Assembly: GCA_950295325.1 (NCBI GenBank)
Contig: OX485808.1
Span: 30,894,527 to 30,958,526 of the forward strand
DNA: 64,000 nucleotides
Source of the DNA: Polytrichum commune
Lineage: Eukaryota; Streptophyta; Polytrichopsida; Polytrichales; Polytrichaceae
Direction of reading: 5' to 3'
Of the stretch, positions 50,254 through 61,936 are shown piece after piece; within the stretch, counting starts at the first letter, position 1; every line of letters starts with the position of its first letter. The notes beneath the pieces are model-generated. The model did no database searches and was not told where the DNA came from. It worked only from the letters and a program-made list of their open reading frames with translations. Both the position numbers and the translations under genes were made by a program.

Positions 50254-51100
50254 TAACCAGTTCTTGCCGTTCATTGCCACAAGCATGACAAAATAATATT
50301 TCCAGATCTAGAGAGTCATAAATTCCATTTGAAGAACTGATCTAAATGGGATTGTAAATCTTGCAACTACTAGTAAGGTATGTGGGGCTTATGTGGTCAC
50401 TCGTATTATTCTAATGCCTATATTTGTGTGATATATAGCAAGGCTTGTAATATCTAATAGGATGCACACCAATATGACGTATCTTAGATAGAAAGATATT
50501 CAACTATGTGCTCAAAATCTAGACACCATACTAGGTTCAATAGTGAACACAAATCGTTCAAGAAAGCCTTAATGTAATTAACTTTCTAGTATTTAACAAG
50601 TAGGAGAACCTTATGTTTGGATTCTTATAACCTTTGCATCTTTGCTCGGGTTTAGAAACTTGCCGATGGTGATTAGATGAGACAGTTCCCGAGCCGATCA
50701 ACAGCCAAAAATGTTTGTGGAGTTCGGAACATTGACAATAAAGCCACATGTACCTTTATGTGCCTAGTATAATGTTGGTTGTGTATATTCTCAAATTTGC
50801 TTGCCAAGGAGTGATTTCACAAATGACGTTGGTGAAATCAACATCAACAGAATAACATTACAAACATTGATGCTCCTTAACACTAATTCCTCTCCAATGG
50901 ATGGATATAAAATCTACTACGATACTAGATTTTCCAATCTGTATTCATAGATTTCAAACGTGTCTAGTGGAAGAGAACCAGTGTTAAGGAACTGCAATCC
51001 ACGTAGTGTAAAAATCCGGCTTTGGCTTCGGCTCCTGTGCATGTGAAGAATTTCAAGCCAAATACAAGGTGGGCATCGATACGACGAGCTTCCAAGTGGC

Positions 51101-51251
51101 GAGGTGGGGTGAGATTTCAACAGTCAGGATCATTAATTAAAGTTTCCAGTTCGAGGGACACCAAAATCGATCAAGTGGTGAGGTGATGTGAGATTTCAAC
51201 AGTCAGGATCATTAATTAAAGCTTCGAGTTCGAGAGATGCCAAAATTCCTG
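51101..51251. repeat. Two-copy tandem duplication, 79-bp unit
   Basis: GAGATTTCAACAGTCAGGAT followed by CATTAATTAAAG and a TTCGAG block occurs twice with a period of 79 bases and few differences. Non-coding. Confidence 0.8.
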
Positions 51252-51329
51252 TGACCGACTGAAGATCATGGAACTCGATGACGATATGTAGTGAAGGTAC
51301 TAGGTTGGATGTGAACCTGGGATAATGTT

Positions 51330-52690
51330 CGTGATGCAATATATTCTTGGTGTTTCCTGACAAGAGGTGACTTCAACAGTTGATGACGTTATTGAAATCG
51401 ACAGGACGATATACTGTATAATCCTGCACACGCGAAGAATTTGGAACCAGAAAATGTTGCAAGTAGTGGACAGCAGAAATATGCATGAATTAATGGACGT
51501 GCAGGGGAATTAATTTACATCAAGACTACGAATCACTTCCATGTCGAATCTGTCTACTTTCATATCACCTTTCCTGCGGGATGCGAGTTTGCGAGACCGG
51601 GACGTTTTTGGGCATAGTCGGGTAAGATCCTAGTGATTCTAAATCCAGCCAGTTACATGTTGACATCTTGCGGTTGTGCCTTTATTCATTTGAGGTATAT
51701 TCTTCTATAGATTCCTCTAAAATGATCGGTAATTCTCCTGAAGTCTCCAACTTCAGCCGGTTATTTCTCAAACCCAACTGCTTCATCTGTAACTAACCGC
51801 CGGTTCTTCCCGAGCAGTGCTCGAGACTCGAAAATTTGTATGGAAACGTTTTCAGTAAGTTTTTGGTGCAAAAACGAGTTCAGCCCAAATGAACCGATAC
51901 AGCAACGTCCTCCGTTCAAAACTCCACACCAACTTCCAAGCATGCACCGAAAGCTTACCGAACGTGAAATTACGCAAAACAACCGCCAACTCCCAACCGA
52001 AACTCCGGTTGAGTTAAAAGGATAACTCTAATATATTCTGGGTGTTTTTAGCCGCTGACAAGAAGTGGCTTCAAGAGTGACGTTAGTGAAATCGACAAGA
52101 TACAAATTCTTCGCCAGCCCAAAGCTCCTGTACGAAGTGTGTAGGATTTGGAACCCAAAAGTTTTGCAGTAGACAGCTGATAACTTAGTATGGAAGAAGT
52201 GCAGTTAACGTCACCACCGCCACTTCCATGTCAAAATCGTCCACTATTGATTGGCATGTCAGCTTTCTTTGAAAGATGTCAAAGACACTCAAACACTCGT
52301 TTCTCAAAGCCCAGTAGTCGTCGCCAGGCCTTTCTTTCGTACATGAAAACAGATAAGTTAGACCCAAAGTGAAATGCATTTCACCAGATTTCTCAGTCGA
52401 CCTAAAGTGAAGGCTTGGCTCATCTTGTCGAGATGCTACTGTCTACAAGTGTACAAGGCAGTTGATGAAATCAGGAGCTTGAACCTATGAACGGGAAGGA
52501 CTGAGTGCTAGTTACAGATAAACCAGTTGAAGTTCAAGGATTCAAGGAACAGTATTGATTATGTAGAGGGATCTAGAGAATATTCTACAGATTAATAAGG
52601 GAACCTGAATGATATCAGCATGTAACCGGTTAGACTTGAAAACACTAGGATCTCGACCAATTATGCCCGAAATTTCTCCACGGACACTGG
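51330..52690. repeat. Diverged dispersed repeat, copy 2
   Basis: Counterpart of 48480-49690, with an extra internal repeat of the leading block at about 52025-52175. No coding frame recognised. Confidence 0.45.
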
Positions 52691-52754
52691 CTTGAACAAC
52701 TGCCAGGATAAAAGTGGGCCAAAATGAGTTGAAAGTCCCATTTGAATACGCTTA

Positions 52755-52965
52755 GGGCCAACTTCACACACAAGCCAAGAGCCATGACCATGAAATTGTG
52801 AGAGCCCAAAAGAAAGTGTCCAAAGGCCGTCCCAACAAACCTCCAAAATCATGTAGTGTGGTCACGGACCCTCAAGTGTAGTGTGAAGTCATATGTGACT
52901 GGACCCTCAACCAAATGTTGTTTCAATGAATTTCTATTCATATGGGTCCTCACACATAACACTAT
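52755..52965. mobile_element. MITE family A, half-element fragment
   Basis: Begins GGGCCAACTTCACACACAAG and matches the right half of 635-1131 in opposite orientation at high identity for about 210 bases. Shared blocks include AGAAAGTGTCCAAAGGC, CTCAAGTGTAGTGTGAAGTC and CAATGAATTTCTATTCATA. The similarity stops near 52965 and no second inverted end is found, so it is truncated or rearranged. Confidence 0.7.
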
Positions 52966-53359
52966 ATTCGTTAATCGGAGACTTTTGAAAGTCTCAAAAT
53001 AAAATATGCCCATAGTTTGGGATGCCAATATTGTGGGCATACGGAATATTGGGAACATCAAGAACATGACAATTTAAAAATTCGCACGTAAAGCATATTC
53101 TTATTACTAAAAATAGAGAATTTCAATTAAAATGAAAACGTGAGTTCCATGTGGAAAATAACAATCGACTCTAAAAAATAAATGGTTTATGTCATTATAG
53201 AGTTTGGGGTGCGCATCCCATAAGTAAGGCTCTTATGAATTTGGATGGCACATCCCAAACGTATACCACAATGGAATGTGACAAGTCCACTAAGTCTATT
53301 AAAAACCAAGTCTACTAAGTGTCCATGTTTTTCGCCATTAACTCCCACCTATGTTATGT

Positions 53360-56300
53360 TTATACATCTCCATCTTCCGCTTCATATCCATTCTCGGCGT
53401 CATTTTCTGCCGCTGCAATACGTGCCAAGTTGTCTTTGGCAAAATCTATATGTTTTTGGGGGATGGTCATTGTTTCTGTTTTGGAACCTTTACGCGGCTT
53501 CCAAGCACAAAGTATAGTGTCTGTGTTTATCCAAACCGGTGTGTACGCTGAGTCCATTGTCCACTTAAAATTGTTTTTGGTGTCCCAACCTAAATAAGTG
53601 CGTAGCACGTTTTGGTCTTTAGTGCTTGGACGACAATATTCCACCTCAATTTGACGAAAATTGGGGCTAGTTCAAACAAAATTGAATGAAGACAATGCTT
53701 TCACCAACCAAATTGGCTTGGGATGTTCCTCATCCCCTGCTCGTATAAGGACCAAATAACCTTCATGGCAATCAACACCTATACGAAACGACGGTGCCGG
53801 TTGATTACGGGCAGGGCCGACGTAATGCTCGTCCATTGCGAACTCTTCACGAACGTCTCCATTGCTAAAAAACATGGTGTCGGACTCGACAACCGTTAAA
53901 CGGCTTTGTGGCCAAAATCCTTGTGTTAAAGTTGTACGGGTGTCGCCACCAAGTGTCATTAGGGCCGAGCGAATGCGATCCCAATACACAATCAAAGGTT
54001 CATGAGTATCTCTAACACGTCTAGTGATGTCCTCCTCACACAACTCTTTCCAATATTCAATGAATCCGGATATGCCTTTGATGATTTCCGGCCCATTCCT
54101 CATGGGGTCGGGTTTGCAAGGCTTTGGATCCCCATCCGGAAGCAAACATTTGCCATCATTGTCTTGACGCCATACGAGTATACCATCATCCGGGCCCCAA
54201 TTAGGAGATGTGCACAAAAGCTTGAATTGCATGGCCGGGAGACCATCGTCCCTTATATAAAATCGGAATTGTTGTGTTTTGGTATGCCCCACCAAACGGT
54301 CCCCTCCCTTCAACATGTATGGCTTGATGAAGGCTTTGAAATCTGGTACTTCCTCAATCAAGTGCGGAATTACTGGCATATGGTCCAAATCCATATACGA
54401 TTTCATAAGAAGAGGTATGGTTGGAAAATCTTCTTCATGCAACTTCATGCTCCACCGTCCGAATGATGCATCAATGTCGTCGTGTGTATGTCCCACCATC
54501 AAGAAAGACACAAACACCTCCTTGAAGATTCCTTTCGCCACGAGCAATGACCAAAAACAAAATACGTATCGACATTTGTTGTCCTTCGCACAATTATCAA
54601 GTTGAACGTGGAGAGTTGGAGGCAATGGTTTTGCACAAATGGGTTCTCCGGGTGGTTCTGGCAATAACGACATACAAACCTCCTTCCCCGCAAGCACTGC
54701 CTCATAAAGGGATGTGGTTCCACAACCATCAAAAAGTGCTCAGGAAGAATGTACCGGTGGCTTCTTAAGATCGCGCAAGAGTTTTGCAAATGAACCCACC
54801 GTGTGGTTAGCATCCCCAGGGTAAAAATCCAAACCATAATGGGCATACTTTACGTCCCCATGGCCGTGGGCAATCATACCTGGAAAAAACAAACGATACG
54901 TGACCAAAATAATCAAATAACCACTAAACGGATGTATGGAGTTGGACATTTGCCAAACACACCCACAAAAATTGGATATACTTTAAACACGTAGTTGTGA
55001 TTTCATACAAACCTGTGACAGCTACAGGCAACTTGAAGAAACCATCCGTGGCCTTTATTTTGTGTGCATAACAAAGGCATGCGGTTTTGGCGTGGTTCAT
55101 TTTATCATGGATGATTGTTAGAACCTCTGTGGGCCTCATTATGGATAGAGCACGATTCTTATAGTAATCTTGACGGTGTGCCTCTTGATTGTTGACATGC
55201 TCAATATATTTTTTCTGGTGTCTGGAATGAGATTCAGTGCCTATGGGCGTCTCGAAGACCTTTGTATTTTTCACACGTCGTACATCTAGCGAACTTGTCC
55301 CCGGGTCTTTTCAGAATGTATTCCGCAAACTGCTGGTTTTTAATCACACTCAACTTGGACAAAGAAATGGGCCCACATCCCGCTATGCGACCCACTTCAT
55401 TGATGTCCGTTAAGATGTTCTTCCATTTTGTGCCCGTGGGCAACACCATTTGAACAACCTTCTCCCCTGACGACAATGTCCTCGTCTTGTGGGGCATTGC
55501 ATCGGCCAATGGCACTATGATGGTGGATAGTGTCGCGGACGCTTGCAGTGTAGCCTCCCTAGGTTTCTTTGTGCCCGAGTTGCCATGAAATCGAGAGCGG
55601 CGACCCAACGATGAATACTTTCGAAACCTATAAAAGTCAACCTTGGAGACGGCGTGGATGGTATACCACGCTGTACAACATACATCAACATTCTCAAGTG
55701 TCACCACCTTATGCCCATGTGTATCAAGGTGCAAATTTCTGTGGACCTCGAGTTTCTTAGCCGACCTCATACGAAAATCCGCAAGCCACATCTCTTGACG
55801 CAAAGACCTAATTTTCTCCCGCGGGAAAAATTGGCAACATTTCCTCGCGCAACAATCCTTGCCGGACACTAGACGGATAGATTCATCCCCCAAAAGCCGA
55901 TCCCGTCGACGCTCCTTATCTCCGCGAGGCACACGGTTTGAATCATATCTACGGAGGCCTTTGCGAGTACGTGTTTTGGCCAACAAAGCTAATTGTGTTT
56001 GCTTATGCCGCCGCTTATGATTCCACAAACTCACTTCCTCATGTAGAACTTGACGAAGCGGCCATCGACGCAAGGAAAATCTCCATGTCACCGGGACCTC
56101 TACCGGAAGCAAAGAGTTCAAGATGCACACGCCAACATCATCGAGACCTAGAGCGTTGGCATCGACACAATCACGGGGATTGGAGTTTCTACATATGCCA
56201 TCTGCCACCGAGACACCAACTTCGTTGAGTAGAACGACATCAAGGCCAACCCATTGCTCCCTCCCGAAACCGGCACAAAACGGAATGTCATCGTGGTCAT

Positions 56301-56484
56301 CTCCGGAATGCAGAGATTGTTCGTGGACTTCCAAAGATTCATGGGAGGATGTATCCACAAACACCCCCCTCACGTTTGGCACACCATTACTATCTGCCGA
56401 CGGGGAAGACAGTTCACATTCAGCATCGGATGACGATGCATACGTCGACAACTCCAATGAACTATCACCCACATGCAACGCCAT
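53360..56484 (-). pseudogene. DUF7869-type protein, decayed
   Basis: The minus-strand reading starts at an ATG at 56484 (MALHVGDSSLELS). An acidic region follows, then a long basic region with Cys/His-rich stretches and a KFARCTTCEKYKGL motif. The conserved core comes next: IHDKMNHAKTACLCYAHK, MIAHGHGDVKYAHYGLD, LHVQLDNCAKDNKCRYVFCF, VSFLMVGHTHDDIDASFGRW. I recognise this as the family annotated DUF7869. The LDN and GHTHDDID motifs could be parts of an RNase H-fold (DDE-like) active site, which is inference. An intron at 55012-54880 has proper GT/AG ends. Lesions: a one-base frameshift near 55250, an in-frame TGA at 54742-54740 and another at 53674-53672, beyond which homology-like sequence continues to 53360. 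Most likely a dead copy of a mobile or multicopy gene. Confidence 0.75.
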
Positions 56485-56806
56485 ACCGCCTAGACCAACC
56501 ACCAGGAAATGATCAACCCAACCACCACCGCAATGCATACAAGAGATGATAGAATATATGTGGAGATAAATGGCCCAAAATTGACAAACAAATTTTGGTG
56601 CACCATTGGAGAACCTCACGCACAAAGACGAACGCGCGTCCCAAAAAAACGTTTTAAGCATACGTCTAGGAGCCTCACTAATGTAAACAATACATGGACA
56701 AAGAGGAGAACAATCGTTAGTCGTCCAGGAGGGCCCTGCTGTTCGGACCAGCGTCTGTCCCCATACAACCGACGACGAAATCACAAATCCGAGAACGCCA
56801 CATGCA

Positions 56807-57882
56807 TTTACGAACGCGCGTTCGTGACCTCAGTAACTTCTCCATGTGCATCCGGCGGCCTTCGAGATCCCTCATCTGAGAGCACCCTCAGGAATATCGG
56901 TTTTGTAGGTCAAAGTACCATGTTGACTTAGGAACCTGCACGATATACTATCACAAGAGAACACTTGTCCATACGCACAAAAATAGTAAATCTGCAGCTG
57001 ATGCCTGAATCAACTCCAACAATATTTTGAACACTGAGCACCTTCATATTGTGAATTTGATTATGTTGACTTTTGCGTACCTACCCATTTACGAACGGAC
57101 GTTCGTAAATGGGTGCGACCCCGTGTTCACATCCTTCACGGACGAGCAATGAGCATATTTTTCTTGCTATTCTGTGTTCGTATATTACTGCCATACTGAT
57201 GTGTATGAATGAAGATGTGTTGCTGGATGCGTAGACAATAATGACATGTATTTACGAACGCACGTTCGTAAATTCCCGACCATCAAGTACCAATAGATAC
57301 GGGTCAAATAAGTATGTATGATCCTCGAAGGCATATTTACGAACGCACGTTCGTAAATGACTGTCATGGATTAAGTGCATGTGACTAACCATATGAGTAG
57401 CTCAATCCAGAACATGCTCTCATGTGGGATTTACGAACGCACGTTCGTAAATTCCCGATCATCAGGTACTAATAGACACAGGTCAAATATTTATGTATGA
57501 TCCTCGAAGGCATATTTACGAACGCACGTTCGTAAATAATTGCCATGGATTATGTGCATGTAACTATCCATGAGTAGCTCAATCCAAAACATGCTCTCAG
57601 GTGGGATTTACAAACGCACGTTCGTAAATTACCGACCATCAGGTACCAATAGATAAGGGTCAAATATGTCTGCATGGTCCTCGAAGGCATATTTACGAAC
57701 GCACGTTCGTAAATAACTGACATGGATTACGTGCATGTGACTATCCATATGAGTAGCTCAATCCAGAACATGCTCTCATGTGGAATTTACGAATGCACGT
57801 TCGTAAATCCTTGCCATGTACAGGTCCGAATCGTTTGTCTAAACCTGAAGCTCCTCATCTTTACGAACGTGCGTTCTTAAAG
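56807..57882. repeat. Palindrome array 1 upstream of the DUF7869 pseudogene
   Basis: Ten copies of a 22-24 bp palindrome, arms TTTACGAACG and CGTTCGTAAA around two free bases. Starts: 56807 (right arm altered), 57087, 57250, 57335, 57429, 57514, 57606, 57691, 57785, 57859. Copies at 57606, 57785 and 57859 have single arm changes. The copy at 57087 is extended by CCC/GGG outside the arms. Seven copies lie within a tandem repeat of about 178 bp. The array lies in the presumed 5' leader or promoter of the minus-strand gene. Confidence 0.93.
57250..57808. repeat. About 178-bp tandem repeat carrying two palindromes per unit
   Basis: Three full units and the start of a fourth: palindromes at 57250, 57429, 57606 and 57785 (steps 179, 177, 179), each followed about 85 bases later by a second palindrome (57335, 57514, 57691). 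Spacer blocks GACCATCAGGTACCAATAGA, GGTCAAATA and GATCCTCGAAGGCATATTTA recur, as do GTGCATGTGACTA and GAGTAGCTCAATCCAGAACA. Confidence 0.9.
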
Positions 57883-58404
57883 TTCCGGTATTTACGGCGG
57901 TATATGCGGTAGGTACAGCCTGTACTGTACCTGGGTGGTGTAGGGTTGGCGCACACGAAATGGCTTGAGCGCGTTCGGTGAGGTCTGTAGAGCGCACACT
58001 TGCATGTGCCGCTGAAAAGAGCTTTGTTGTGGGGGGAAGAGCTTTAAGTATTACACCCCGCTGGTTCAAAATCCCTTGGATGCTCTTTAAAAAGCGGATT
58101 CCCGCCGCCTTCTTTGACCTAACAATCTCCCATTCCACCCATGCGGAATTATATAAATAGCATTGTTATGTATGGAACATGACTTGCATGCACGCCAACA
58201 TATTGAAAATATATAAATCGGTTGCACACCTTAGTTGTGACCAAGTTCTCATCGAAATATATGTATATACATATATATATACATATACACATAATGTCTA
58301 AATATGGAGATGGTTAACATTGAATATTTAATTATTTGCGACTAAGGTATGAAGTCCAAGTTAATTGACAATTGATGCCTAATAAAGTTATGAATGTCGA
58401 AGTC
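57883..58404. other. Spacer between divergent genes, with a TATA-like site
   Basis: A GC-richer block at 57885-58140 has a minus-strand open frame (WEIVRSKKAAGIRFLKSIQG and onward, about 45 plausible residues) that I cannot identify. TATATAAATAG at about 58150-58160 could be a TATA box; read on the minus strand it would face the DUF7869 gene, but the plus orientation is the more canonical. The rest is AT-rich. Confidence 0.3.
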
Positions 58405-58673
58405 ATAGATATATATATATATCTATAGATATATATATATAGATATATAGATATATAGATATATCTATATATATCTATCTATATATCTATCTATATCTAT
58501 CTATATATCTATATATATCTATCTATATATCTATATCTATCTATCTATATCTATATCTATATCTATCTATCTATATCTATCTATCTATATCTATATCTAT
58601 ATCTATCTATATCTATCTATATCTATATCTATCTATATCTATATATCTATACATATATACACACACACACACA
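58405..58673. repeat. Compound (TATC/TA)n then (AC)n microsatellite
   Basis: About 250 bases of interleaved TATC, TATCTA and TA units, ending in about seven AC units. The sequence can fold back on itself. No coding potential. Confidence 0.95.
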
Positions 58674-60320
58674 ATGAGGTCAGAGTGGCTAAGAACATGT
58701 TGCGGACGCCCCTAAAATTATAGGTATCATATGTTTCACATCAAAAAATGACCGTAATATGGTCACCAAGTGTATGAATACAACTAAAAAATCGGGTTAA
58801 TCCATAATGGCTTGCACTAGGGTAGATTGAGGACATTATGAACTAATTATACCTAATAATATATGTAAGTTAGGTCTTCTTTCAAATGGTATCTAGGTGT
58901 GAAAATAAGGAATTAAAATGGCATGAGTAGAAATGATTAATCAATTTGTAATGCTGCATAGTATGATAGCGTAATGATCATTGAGACTTGAAACCATACT
59001 AGCTACCGTAATGTTGAATCATAGTTACAATTATTATATGTTTGACGTCCTATTGGAAATTGAATTTTCGTCCACTTGTTGTAAGGGTACGGATACACAT
59101 TGGTTAAATGTTTATTAGATCATTGGTGATATTTATAGTTGAATGCATTGTTCGATTGTTAGTTTAAGTTGACACATGATTAAATGAGTTGAGGTCCTAT
59201 TGGAAATAGACTTTTAGGGTTTGGGGAAATGCACTATTAATTTGGAATGGTACATACAATAGTATGTACTTACAATTAATATATGTTTTGCATCCTATGA
59301 GAAGGATGTGCATCATCATAGCTTAAAGTGTTGATATAAATTGAAGTCTTAAGACATGCATGTTATTATAATAAGATCGTGGATTGTGTGATGAAATTTC
59401 ACTCAGAACTATTAAGGTGAAAGAGGGAATATTTGAAATTTCACTTATCACCTAAACCAAAGTTTTATCTCAAATCTATTAATTTGGAATGTGAAAATGA
59501 CAATTGGCATCATTATCAATTATTATAGTTGTTATGAACGGAATTAAGCATTCTCCATCCAACCAACATTGGTAGACCAATTTGACCTGCCCTTAGACAA
59601 CAACATGGCCACATATAAGAAAGGTTGGTAAGATAAAAAGATGCAGGGATGTAGGGTTTAGGGTTTGCGGTTAGGGTTTAGGGTTTAGGGTTTAGGGTTT
59701 GGGGGTAGGGTTTAAGGGTTTAGGGTTTGTGAAAGTTGTGTATGTGGTATTTGGGTTTAGGTTTTAGATTGTTACTAGGATACATTACACACACAAACAA
59801 TATTGACTCCTCAAAAACCCTTGTAATTGCACTAACTTCGTTCATCGCAAGCTCGTAGTTGATGCTAGCAAAATAGTTGACCACTCCAGAAATGCATTAG
59901 TTGAAGCTAACACCTAATATTGGAACTTGAATTGACATCCTATCGTATAGCAACTCTCTGCAATCTCATATTATTATAAATTCCTTTTTGCATGTAATAT
60001 TTATTTGAGGAACCATTGAATTAATTGAAAGATATCTAGCTCTTACATAAACTGTATTTTAAAACACCATATACATATCTTTGGGGGTGGATTCTACATT
60101 GACAACCTTGGAAATGACATGCATTGTTTATTACGAATTAACTGAGCATATTTTTCTAAAATATGTTTACAAGGAATCCAAATGTAGAGATACTAAGGAA
60201 ATAAAACGAGTAAAATTCATGTATTTGAACTAAGCTTTTCAAGTTAATGCCCTAAACGCGTCCATTACATATAAATATGTCAAAGCATGAGTATAACATG
60301 AAGGGTTCCAATATACAACC
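58674..60320. other. AT-rich spacer without a recognised gene
   Basis: No open frame of note and no protein recognised. It contains the telomere-like tract at 59652-59729. Confidence 0.5.
59652..59729. repeat. Interstitial telomere tract (TTTAGGG)n
   Basis: About ten TTTAGGG units with a few variants (TTTGCGG, TTTGGGGG, TTTAAGGG) on the plus strand. It is the standard plant telomere repeat, inside the spacer between the two divergent palindrome-associated genes. Confidence 0.9.
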
Positions 60321-60376
60321 AGCTCCCATCTCCCATCGCATCCCATCCCATCGCATCCCATCCCATCCCATCTCCC
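60320..60376. repeat. (CCCAT)n minisatellite
   Basis: About ten CCCAT units with CGCAT and CTCCCAT variants. It lies about 500 bases upstream of the TATA box at 60854. Confidence 0.8.
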
Positions 60377-60534
60377 TCCCAGCCCTAGCCAGTGGAGTTG
60401 TGTCACGTGGCAGGTGCTGAGAAACCCTAGCGGCGCAGCTACCTCCCCGCGCCCCTTCCTCTTCTCCTCATTTGTCATTTCGAAGAGAGGAGGACCGGAG
60501 CGCTTAGAGAGCGAAGCTCTTGCTTTTTTTAGTC

Positions 60535-60825
60535 TTGAAGTTTTAAATTAGTTTTGTTGCAAGTTTTGAGAGATTTCAGATTGAGAGCTTGTGTGAAAGT
60601 TTTTGAGTTTGTGAAAGATTTCAGTGTGAGAGTTTGTAAGTTTCAAAAGCTTGAGAGCTTGAGTACGAAAGCTTCAGAGTTTCGGATTGAGAGCTTGAGG
60701 GTGATCTTTAGAAGCTTCAGAGTTTAAGGAAGCTTCAGAGTTGAAGCTTGAGAGTTTAGGGAAGCTTGAGAGTTAAGGGTTTGCTTAAGAGTTCAGAAGC
60801 TTGAGAGCTACAAGCTTGTGAGTTT
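60535..60825. repeat. Imperfect short tandem repeats, GAAGCTTGAGAGTTT type
   Basis: Roughly fifteen degenerate units of 12-20 bases built from AAGCTT, GAGAG and AGTTT pieces. They end just upstream of a TATA box and may be promoter or transcribed leader sequence of the downstream gene. Confidence 0.7.
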
Positions 60826-60853
60826 TGTGTACATGGGAGTATACTAGGGTTTG

Positions 60854-60860
60854 TATATAA
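60854..60860 (+). promoter_or_regulatory. Candidate TATA box for the DGQH-motif gene
   Basis: TATATAA, preceded by AGGGTTTG and followed about 25 bases later by a purine-rich transcribed-looking region. It lies 1.08 kb upstream of the ATG at 61937, so a leader intron ending at TTGTTGCAG (61936) would be expected. Inference only. Confidence 0.35.
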
Positions 60861-61275
60861 GCTGTGAAGGCTTGAGGTCTGCATTAGAGAGTTATCTGAG
60901 TGTGCATTTGAAAGGCAATTGAGTGTGCAGTTGTGAGGATTTCTGGGATTTTCAGAAAGAGAAGAAGCAGGGTTTGAAGTGTGCAGCATTTCAATGTAAT
61001 TTGTTATCCTTTCCAACTCCTCTCACATTCTTGAATTCAATTTGTTTTGTTACATGCAATGTGAATTATCACTTTCTTCTTCATGTTTCATTCTGCATCT
61101 CATTCTGCATCTCAATTGCTTTATGATTCAAGATTTGCATCATTCTGACCAAGATTTGCAGGCACGGCTGCAAGCAGAGTAGCTAATAAGTGAGTTATAT
61201 ACATATACGTATATATATGTATAAATATATGTACGAATACATATATGTACGGACAGGGGATCCCAAAACCATCAC

Positions 61276-61909
61276 ATTTACGAACGCTCGTTCGTAAATG
61301 GACATACACTGCATACCCACCTCCATTTACGAACGCTCGTTCGTAAATGGACATACACTGCATACCGAACCTCCATTTACGAACGTGCGTTCGTAAATAC
61401 GCACTCCACGTTCTTTGAAATGATCTATATTTACGAACGCACGTTCGTAAATATACTCAAAATATCACTCAGATGGAACCTTAACTTTAATATGAACCTC
61501 TCCGAATATCTAATGAACAAATATAAATTTGCGAACACCAATAAAACAAATCACATGTACTTACAAAAGATAAATCAACCAAATGTCCGAAAAGATAGAC
61601 CAAATGGACATACTTACGAACGCACGTTCGTAAATAAAACCAAATCTATAAAACCTATATCTTTTACGAACGATCGTTCGTAAAAATAACCAAATATATT
61701 GCAAATACATTCATGACGAGTAGTCTCTTTGATCTTCATATCTTTTACGAACGCTCGTTCGTAAATTCAATACTAAAAATTTATATGATCTTGCAACCCC
61801 TCATTTACGAACGAACGTTCGTAAATATAATTACATCAATTGCAAAGACACATTAACACTGCGTAGTATGTGGGATATGCATGTCATTTACGAACGTTCG
61901 TTCGTAAAG
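61276..61909. repeat. Palindrome array 2 in the leader of the DGQH-motif gene
   Basis: Nine copies of the same palindrome, starting at 61276, 61325, 61375, 61429, 61612, 61662, 61743, 61803 and 61886. Centres are CT, CT, GT, CA, CA, AT, CT, AA and TT. The copy at 61662 is a perfect 24-base palindrome. The copies at 61276 and 61325 share flanking sequence (GGACATACACTGCATACC); the others have unrelated flanks. The last copy ends 27 bases before the start codon. Confidence 0.95.
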
Positions 61910-61936
61910 TCACTAATTGTTTATTATTTGTTGCAG

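Noticed and set aside
53672-53674. Selenocysteine or read-through at the TGA codons of the DUF7869 frame
   Set aside because: A frameshift in the same frame makes ordinary decay the simpler explanation, and land plants are not known to use selenocysteine.
54002-56931. Long plus-strand frames opposite the DUF7869 pseudogene
   Set aside because: Antisense shadows of the minus-strand coding sequence, which carries the recognised motifs.
60535-61190. LTR of a Copia-type retrotransposon upstream of the DGQH-motif gene
   Set aside because: A TATA box and leader-like sequence are present, but no TG...CA ends, primer-binding site or second LTR was found.
56807-61909. A CRISPR-like array
   Set aside because: The repeats are palindromes with irregular or tandem-unit spacing and non-unique spacers, in a plant nuclear genome.
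61420-61935. Peptide motif YERAFVN or YERTFVN repeated in several short frames
   Set aside because: It is the chance translation of the DNA palindrome in one frame, not a protein repeat.
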